A stretch of DNA of 64,000 bases from Paenibacillus algorifonticola (lineage in GTDB: Bacteria; Bacillota; Bacilli; Paenibacillales; Paenibacillaceae). The position numbers were made by a program, and so were the translations under genes. Positions within the stretch are counted from its first letter, which is position 1. The number at the start of each line of letters is the position of its first letter. The notes under the pieces are model-generated. The model was not told where the DNA came from and did not search any database. It saw nothing but the letters and a program-made list of their open reading frames with translations. Location: assembly GCF_000971975.1 (NCBI RefSeq), contig NZ_LAQO01000016.1:1-64000 (forward strand). Direction: 5' to 3'. This document shows, piece after piece, positions 58,784-64,000 of this stretch.

Positions 58784-59596
58784 ATGAGCAAAAATCAAGG
58801 CAATCACCGACTTCCAAGGGCCAAGGGAACAGATATGGCTAGCTTTTATAGCCCGAAAGACTGTGCGAAAAAGGTGAAACGCATCGTGCTGCCGCCGATG
58901 AATCGGCAAATCGTAGAAGAATTTTTCACGATTATGGGCATGAAGGAAAAGTTTGAAGAGCATGATGTGCCGATTCCCAACAAAGTTGTCATGTACGGGC
59001 CGCCAGGTACAGGGAAAACATTGACCGCCTTCTACATCGCGCAGCGGCTGGACGTTCCGCTTATTTTGGTTAGGCTCGATGCGATTATCCACAGTCATCT
59101 AGGGGAGACGGCGAGCAATGTCCGCAAAATATTTGATTATGCCAAAGCGACCCCCTGTGTCCTATTTCTCGATGAGTTCGATGCGATAGCAAGGACCCGT
59201 GAAAATAATGATGAAGTGAAGGAAATGGCGCGCGTCGTTAATACGCTGCTGCAGTGCTTGGACGAGTTTGATTGCGACAGTATTTTTATTGCGGCAACCA
59301 ATTTGGAGGAGGAACTGGACAATGCGATATGGCGGCGCTTCGATACGAAGATGCATTATGGCATGCCGGATGATAGCAGCAGGTACGAATATATATCGTT
59401 GTTAATTGGAGATTTTGAACAGCAGGATCATATTTATGATACGGCCGCCAGTCTGCTTGCCGGGTGCAGCTTTGCGGATATGGAGCAAATTGTGCTCAAG
59501 GCAAAGCGTAAAGCGATTATTGAGAGCAGCCCGCTGCTCCAGTCTCATATTCAGGAGGCATTGACCGAATATAAACCGAAAATCATCGCGGTGTAG
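58784..59596 (+). CDS. AAA-family ATPase
   Basis: A 270-residue single-domain AAA protein. Walker A is YGPPGTGKT (71-79), Walker B is LFLDEFD (127-133), sensor 1 is AATN (170-173), and two arginines WRRFD (184-185) are the arginine-finger region. It belongs to the spastin/FtsH-like branch with a short N-terminal lead and no protease domain. In other bacteria such ATPases pair with a subtilase, but none is adjacent here. The ATG at 58784 has GAAGGAG ten bases upstream. The unknown gene at 59670 follows in the same direction. Confidence 0.88.
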   Translation: MSKNQGNHRLPRAKGTDMASFYSPKDCAKKVKRIVLPPMNRQIVEEFFTIMGMKEKFEEHDVPIPNKVVMYGPPGTGKTLTAFYIAQRLDVPLILVRLDAIIHSHLGETASNVRKIFDYAKATPCVLFLDEFDAIARTRENNDEVKEMARVVNTLLQCLDEFDCDSIFIAATNLEEELDNAIWRRFDTKMHYGMPDDSSRYEYISLLIGDFEQQDHIYDTAASLLAGCSFADMEQIVLKAKRKAIIESSPLLQSHIQEALTEYKPKIIAV

Positions 59597-59669
59597 TGGT
59601 TAGGTTTTTTGGCGATGGGGAAGGGGAGACTCGGCTTATACGATATGGAGAGAAGGATGGTGAGGAAGA

Positions 59670-60161
59670 ATGTCTTATAAGACAAGTATGAGCATGGCTT
59701 GCGAAGCGGAAAAAGTAATAAGCATGCATACTGCGCAGCGCTGGCAGCGGCGTGAGCGGGAACTGCAGAGCTGGCTGGCGCGTGAAAAAATAACCAAGCA
59801 CCCGAAGCAAACGTTGCTGCTGGGGCATGTCTCGATCGATGCGGAGCTGCTCCCTGCGCTCACGCTGCTCAAGGAGCAGGGCATACCGACGGAATTTTCA
59901 TGCGCTGGCGTTAGTGTGCTTGATGAGCCGGAGGATCATTCACTGTATGCGTATATTACATTTCCGGCTTGCGAACAGACGGAGCGTTTCATACAGCTTG
60001 CGATACAGCGAATGAAGCATCGCCTGCTCGTAACGTTCGAGCCGGCTCGGAACCGCTATGACCTATCCTCTTTTTATATTGGGCATAACCGATCCTTTTG
60101 CCTGCTGATGCTGCGCTGTGCTCAAGCTGTGGCTAAAGAGCAGCATCGGCCAAAGAGCTAG
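59670..60161 (+). CDS. conserved protein of unknown function with an FSCAG motif
   Basis: A 163-residue soluble protein. After a basic, Trp-rich N-terminus it has LLLGHVSIDAELLPALTLL, then GIPTEFSCAGVS near residue 78, a DEPEDHSLYAYITFPACE strand pair and a helix. The pattern of an FSC(A/Q)G turn followed by a Tyr-rich strand recurs in small Bacillales proteins and faintly recalls Tyw3-like folds, but I cannot name the family. AGGAAG is close to the ATG; ATG codons slightly downstream are also possible. It follows the AAA gene by 73 bases. Confidence 0.7.
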   Translation: MSYKTSMSMACEAEKVISMHTAQRWQRRERELQSWLAREKITKHPKQTLLLGHVSIDAELLPALTLLKEQGIPTEFSCAGVSVLDEPEDHSLYAYITFPACEQTERFIQLAIQRMKHRLLVTFEPARNRYDLSSFYIGHNRSFCLLMLRCAQAVAKEQHRPKS

Positions 60162-60221
60162 CGAGGTAGAGATCTGCATTGCAATATAAAATGTATGATG
60201 TGTGGATGTAAACCTGTAAAG

Positions 60222-60260
60222 CCAAACACCCCGCCAGCAATCGCCTGACGGGGTGTTTGG
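60222..60260. terminator. hairpin between convergent genes, probable bidirectional terminator
   Basis: CCAAACACCCCG and CGGGGTGTTTGG are exact complements around 15 bases. T runs are poor on both sides, so it is a weak or processing-type terminator. Confidence 0.6.
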
Positions 60261-60283
60261 TATTCTTTCTTCTAAGTTAAGCT

Positions 60284-60799
60284 TTATTTCCACTTTTGCT
60301 CAATAAACTCGTCGCGGCCAGATTGCTCGCGATCCTCTTTGTAATGCTTTGGATTTTTTTTATGGAAGTTTTGATGATACTCCTCCGCCATATAAAACGT
60401 ATCTGCCGCCCGAATTTCTGTTGCGATCGATTTATCGAAGCGTCCGCTGCTCTCCAGCTCCTGCTTGGAAGCGAGCGCCAGGGCGTGCTGCTCTTCATTA
60501 TGGTAAAAAATCACCGTGCGGTACTGGCTGCCACGATCTTGAAATTGTCCACCTGCGTCCGTTGGATCAATTTGCGGCCAATATAGCTCAAGCAGACGCT
60601 CATAAGGGAACAGCTGCGGATCGAAGGCAATTTGCACAACCTCAGCATGTCCCGTTTCTCCTGCTTTTACCTGCTCATAAGTAGGGTCCTTCAGATGACC
60701 ACCCATATAGCCAGATACAATACTATGTATGCCTGGGAGCTCCTCGAAAGGGGTAACCATACACCAAAAACAGCCGCCTGCGAATGTTGCATATTGCAT
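60284..60799 (-). CDS. msrA: peptide-methionine (S)-S-oxide reductase
   Basis: A 171-residue repair enzyme. The catalytic motif is FAGGCFWC with Cys10 as nucleophile and Cys13 as a possible resolving residue, and GYMGGHLKDPTYEQV and AEYHQNF-like (AEEYHQNFH) are the substrate pocket. It reduces methionine-S-sulfoxide in proteins using thioredoxin. The ATG at 60799 has AAGGAGG seven bases upstream; ten extra codons before it are not used. No msrB domain is fused or adjacent. Confidence 0.95.
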   Translation of the reverse strand: MQYATFAGGCFWCMVTPFEELPGIHSIVSGYMGGHLKDPTYEQVKAGETGHAEVVQIAFDPQLFPYERLLELYWPQIDPTDAGGQFQDRGSQYRTVIFYHNEEQHALALASKQELESSGRFDKSIATEIRAADTFYMAEEYHQNFHKKNPKHYKEDREQSGRDEFIEQKWK

Positions 60800-60902
60800 A
60801 ACGTATTCCTCCTTGACGCTTATAAACATTTGATAGGCTAAACGTTAGCCTGTCTTTTTGAAAAAGTCAATTGTGATCGGCCAATGCTGATTGCATTCAT
60901 GG

Positions 60903-61106
60903 TCAAGGGAGCAGCAGAGCGTGCAGCCCATCTTCAGATATGACCTTAATGCCATGCTGGCGGAGCAGCGCTGTCGTCACGCCATTTCCCGCTATTTTTT
61001 CACCCGAAAATTGTCCATTGTAAATCATTGTACTGCCGCAGGAAGGACTGTTCTCTTTAAGCACGACTACTGTGGCTTCTAATTCGAGCGCTAGCTCTGA
61101 TTTGGC
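60903..61106 (-). pseudogene. C-terminal half of a DUF523 protein, N-terminus lost
   Basis: On the minus strand a 67-codon frame directly after a TAA reads LELEATVVVLKENSPSCGS, then MIYNGQFSGEKIAGNGVTTA and LLRQHGIKVISEDGLHALLL before a TGA. This matches the end of DUF523 proteins (KxxSPSCGS, IYDGTFSG, GVTAALL, GIKVxSE). The first half with its cysteine motif is absent and there is no start or ribosome binding site. I read it as a truncated gene. Confidence 0.7.
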
Positions 61107-61227
61107 TTATTATTGTCACATTTTTTGCTGTGCAATAGCTCGATAGGGCTATTACCATTCATGGCTTCTTAAGGTACGATGAGGCAGGTAATCTTGTATC
61201 ATTTGAAAATATGGAGGTAAGCTTACA

Positions 61228-62763
61228 TTGCATATGCGAAAAATCATCCCCTTATTACTTTTCATAGGCTTGCTGCTGCTCGCGGCGGCCTGCTCCAACG
61301 TGTCAAGCACGAACGGTGAACAAGCAAAACCGACCGAGAAGGAGTTGTCTTTTCTTTTTAACTTTGCAAGCCAAACGATTGATCCACATCTGGATTATAC
61401 CCCGCTTAGAGCAGGCGTCGTTGAAACGCTGGTCAAGCTGGGCGAAGACCTTCAAATCCAGCCTTGGCTTGCGGAAGAGTGGAGCAGCCCGGATGGGCAG
61501 CATTGGACGTTTAAAATCCGGGAACAGGTGACGTTCCAAAATGGCAAGACGCTGGATGCAGCTGCCGTCAAGCAATCACTGGAGCGGGCGATGGAGCAAA
61601 ATCCGGGCGTTAAGCAGGTTTTGAAAATCAAGCAAATGGAAGCGAGCGGACAAAGCCTGCAAATTACGACGGAGCAGCCATTTCCCCAGTTTCCATCGGA
61701 GCTAGTTCACCCCAATACAGCGATTATTGACGTGTCTGCACCGGAGCCTGATAAAAAGCCAATCGGAACCGGTCCTTTTCAAGTGGCCGCGTTCGCTTCC
61801 GGCAGCTCGCTTAAGCTGGATCGCTACGACCAGTATTGGGATGGGGCAGCAAAGCTCAGTCATGCTACCTTCAGCTTTAATGAAGATGCCAATGCCCGCT
61901 TGTCAGCGCTTATGGCTGGGGATGCGGATATTGTGTACCGTCCGCCAGTAGAAAGCATCGAAACGATGAAAAGTGACGCCAGTCTGCATTTGGATTCTGT
62001 CGTCAGCCTGCGGACGCATGAGCTTATTTTTAATACAAAGCATGCGGATTTTCAAAACAGCTACGTTCGCAAAGCTTTCGATGCGCTCGTCAACCGCAAT
62101 GACTTGAAGGACGCCATTATGGGCGGCCAAGCGACGATTGCCAGCGGTCCTTTTTTGCCAGAATTTCCGTTTGTGCCCGCCTATGAACCGAAGGAAATCG
62201 GATTGGACGCCGCTCGAAAATGGTTCCAGCAAGCAGGCTATGAGGTCGAGCAGGGCAAGGTAAGCAAGGATGGCCAGCCGCTTTCCTTCAAGCTGGTCAC
62301 ATACGCGTCCCGAGCGGAATTTCCATTGCTGGCCCAAGTGCTGCAATCGCAAGCGAAGGAACTAGGCATTACCATTACGATCGCACAGGTAGATAAATAC
62401 GAAGATTATTTGCTGGAGAAGGGCGATTGGGATTTAGGCACATACAGCCCGTTAATTGCGCCGCGCGGGGATGCGAGTTATTTTCTAAATGTAGCCTTTA
62501 AGCCGGATGGCTCGCTGAATTTCGGTAAAATCAACGATAAAGAGCTGAGCACTTGGATTGATAAGCTGGATCAGACGGTGGACACAGATGAGCGCAATGC
62601 TTTAATTAAACAGGCGCTTACCCGTATTGATGAAGAAATGTACTATTCCTACCTCGTGCATCCGAATACGCTCGTTGTGTACCGCGACAAGGTAAAAAAC
62701 TGGGTGACGAGTAAAAGCGAATATTATATGCTGACGAACCAACTGGATGTGGAAGTGAAGTGA
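61228..62763 (+). CDS. nickel/opine-metallophore type ABC substrate-binding lipoprotein (NikA/CntA-like)
   Basis: A 511-residue lipoprotein with signal IIPLLLFIGLLLLAAAC (Cys22) and the SBP_bac_5 fold. LSFLFNFASQTIDPHLDYTP and KPIGTGPFQV are like NikA, Opp1A and CntA, which bind nickel, cobalt or metal-nicotianamine-like chelates rather than peptides. The start is TTG at 61228 with GGAGGT nine bases upstream; the ATG at 61234 is next. It heads an operon with two permeases by 4-base overlaps. An AATAGC/GCTATT dyad lies at 61134-61153. I see no nikR or metallophore synthesis gene in the window. Confidence 0.85.
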   Translation: MHMRKIIPLLLFIGLLLLAAACSNVSSTNGEQAKPTEKELSFLFNFASQTIDPHLDYTPLRAGVVETLVKLGEDLQIQPWLAEEWSSPDGQHWTFKIREQVTFQNGKTLDAAAVKQSLERAMEQNPGVKQVLKIKQMEASGQSLQITTEQPFPQFPSELVHPNTAIIDVSAPEPDKKPIGTGPFQVAAFASGSSLKLDRYDQYWDGAAKLSHATFSFNEDANARLSALMAGDADIVYRPPVESIETMKSDASLHLDSVVSLRTHELIFNTKHADFQNSYVRKAFDALVNRNDLKDAIMGGQATIASGPFLPEFPFVPAYEPKEIGLDAARKWFQQAGYEVEQGKVSKDGQPLSFKLVTYASRAEFPLLAQVLQSQAKELGITITIAQVDKYEDYLLEKGDWDLGTYSPLIAPRGDASYFLNVAFKPDGSLNFGKINDKELSTWIDKLDQTVDTDERNALIKQALTRIDEEMYYSYLVHPNTLVVYRDKVKNWVTSKSEYYMLTNQLDVEVK

Positions 62764-63698
62764 GCATCGTTTGGAAAAGGGGCGTAGAGCTTGTTCTGTT
62801 TATTCTGCTGCTTTCCTTCGTCAGCTTCGTCTTCGTCAAGCTTGCCCCTGGAGATGCCGTTAAGCAAATGCTCCGTTCAGATGACGTTGCCGTAACAAGC
62901 TCGGAAATCGAACGGCAGAGGGAAGAGCTGGGGCTAAACGAACCGGTATTCATACAATATGGTCATTGGCTTGCAAAATTAGTGCGACTAGATTTGGGCC
63001 ATTCCTATATGACGAATCGGCCAGTAAGCGAGGAGCTGCTTGGTAAAATGCCAGCGACGCTGCTGCTTACCGGCAGCTCGCTGCTTATTTTATTACTCAT
63101 TGCATTGCCGCTTGGCGCTTTGTCGGCCCTTTATCCGAATCGTGTCATTGACCGCGCAAGCCGTCTCCTTGCTGTAATGGGTACTTCTATCCCTAGCTTT
63201 TGGCTAGGGCTTCTTTTTATAGAAGGGCTGTCCGTACGGGCAGGCTTATTTCCGTCGATGGGAACGGGGACGCTTGCGCATCTCGTGCTGCCATCACTGA
63301 CACTTGGTCTTACAATGTCTGCTGTTTACGTCCGCTTAATTCGCTCCAGTCTTATGGACAGCTTAACGCAGGATTTTATTCGCGGAGCACGGTCACGCGG
63401 CATTGGCAGCGGAAAAATTTTGCTTCTTCATGCTTTTCGCCACGCGCTTACACCCGTTTTGACGATGTTTGGTGTCAGCGTGGGCAGCTTGCTTGGCGGC
63501 ACGGTTGTCATTGAGGTGCTGTTTGCTTATCCGGGCATGGGCAAGTTCATTGTGGATGCCATTCAGAGCAGGGATTATCCGGTCATTCAAGGTTATATGG
63601 TCGTGATGGGAATTGTCGTCACGCTTATTCATTTACTGGTGGATTTGGCGAATCATGCTCTGAACCCGGAAATACGTTTGAAAGGGGAGAACCGATGA
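62760..63698 (+). CDS. nickel/peptide-type ABC transporter permease (NikB-like)
   Basis: A 312-residue permease with six membrane segments. The start is GTG overlapping the TGA of the binding-protein gene (GTGA). The N-terminal domain LAPGDAVKQMLRSDDVAVTS and the EAA loop TQDFIRGARSRGIGSGKILLL, followed by HAFRHALTPVLTMFG, are typical of DppB/NikB. It pairs with the partial NikC-like gene that follows. Confidence 0.92.
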   Translation: MSIVWKRGVELVLFILLLSFVSFVFVKLAPGDAVKQMLRSDDVAVTSSEIERQREELGLNEPVFIQYGHWLAKLVRLDLGHSYMTNRPVSEELLGKMPATLLLTGSSLLILLLIALPLGALSALYPNRVIDRASRLLAVMGTSIPSFWLGLLFIEGLSVRAGLFPSMGTGTLAHLVLPSLTLGLTMSAVYVRLIRSSLMDSLTQDFIRGARSRGIGSGKILLLHAFRHALTPVLTMFGVSVGSLLGGTVVIEVLFAYPGMGKFIVDAIQSRDYPVIQGYMVVMGIVVTLIHLLVDLANHALNPEIRLKGENR

Positions 63699-64000
63699 AG
63701 AAGTTAAGCCCTGCAGGATATATAGTAACTCTGCTTTTCGCAGTGCTTGCTTTCTCGGTTTTCCTCGTTCCGCATGATCCGTATGTGGTGAATCTTAACG
63801 TCCGCTTGCTGCCGCCGAGCACACAATATTGGCTGGGTACGGATGGACTGGGCAGAGATCTGTTTTCCCGCCTGTTGATTGGAGGGCGAAATACGATTGG
63901 GGCTAGTCTAATCGTGCTTGTAGCAGCGCTAAGCATGGGTATTCCTGTGGGGCTGCTGTCGGGGTATGTGGGCGGCTTTGCGGATCGTCTATTTATGCGT
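63695..64000 (+). CDS. nickel/peptide-type ABC transporter permease (NikC-like), cut by the right edge
   Basis: The first 102 codons of a DppC/NikC-type permease: an N-terminal membrane helix (GYIVTLLFAVLAFSVFLV), then HDPYVVNLNVRLLPPS and YWLGTDGLGRDLFSRLL, the family signature. The ATG overlaps the stop of the preceding permease (ATGA). The rest, and presumably the two ATPase genes, lie beyond the window. Confidence 0.92.
   Translation, partial: MKKLSPAGYIVTLLFAVLAFSVFLVPHDPYVVNLNVRLLPPSTQYWLGTDGLGRDLFSRLLIGGRNTIGASLIVLVAALSMGIPVGLLSGYVGGFADRLFMR

Noticed and set aside
1..64000. CRISPR array, tRNA or rRNA genes, prophage, intact insertion sequences, riboswitches
   Set aside because: I looked for regular direct repeats, tRNA cloverleaf ends, integrase or transposase motifs and long conserved leader structures and found none I can support.

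Overview
The window looks like chromosomal DNA of an endospore-forming Firmicute close to Paenibacillus. Supporting signs are a germinant-receptor operon (GerA/GerC/GerB), an AdaA/AdaB pair split as in Bacillus, AGGAGG-type ribosome binding sites, many TTG starts, Fur and Zur boxes of the Bacillus type, and a zinc-free S14 paralogue. I see no rRNA, tRNA, CRISPR array, prophage or intact insertion sequence. The names are my own recognition of motifs and family likeness; no database search was run.

Layout. 0-3.1 kb (minus strand): a toroid-like hydrolase/cyclase-fold protein, a VOC protein and adaA-adaB followed by a stub of a 2OG-Fe(II) oxygenase. 3.3-11.3 kb: two large ORFs with the same unusual plan (AraC regulator, then an in-frame iron-siderophore binding lipoprotein with its own Fur box, ribosome binding site and signal peptide), enclosing an ABC-F protein, an OsmC protein, an Rrf2 regulator and an aldo/keto reductase. 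11.5-23.4 kb: small accessory genes, including GNATs, a degenerate HD-GYP protein, a GNAT-deaminase in-frame fusion, an orphan response regulator, a beta-trefoil/aerolysin-like pore-forming toxin candidate, an alpha/beta hydrolase with a divergent TetR and a paired operator, a UDG-like protein, an ArsR-DUF2087 regulator and an SGNH esterase. 23.4-28.8 kb (minus): a germinant receptor operon in the order A-C-D-B-B, with a small D-type subunit, tandem B subunits and a good sigma-G promoter. 28.8-33.2 kb: a serine hydrolase, a PadR-MFS pair, a DUF4190-like protein and gene remnants.

33.7-48 kb: a secreted M4 protease, glutamate racemase, then a LysR-controlled run (OsmC, five-part peptide-type ABC importer, two NtaA/SnaA-type flavin monooxygenases, RraA-like protein). 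I read this run as import and oxidative cleavage of a small organosulfur or amino-polycarboxylate compound. 48-56.5 kb: VanY-type peptidase, AlkZ-like glycosylase, a repeat-bearing GH18 protein, and a tightly coupled cassette (methyltransferase, flavin reductase, SRPBCC cyclase-like protein, ketosynthase) suggesting a small lipid- or polyketide-like product. 56.6-64 kb: M20 amidohydrolase, Zur-controlled zinc-free S14, DUF3024, AAA ATPase, MsrA, a DUF523 remnant, and the start of a nickel/opine-metallophore type ABC importer that leaves the window.

The most interesting signal is the repeated AraC-lipoprotein fusion. Its topology (regulator, signal-like helix, binding domain) would suit a membrane-tethered siderophore sensor, while the internal Fur box and start would also yield the free lipoprotein from the same reading frame.
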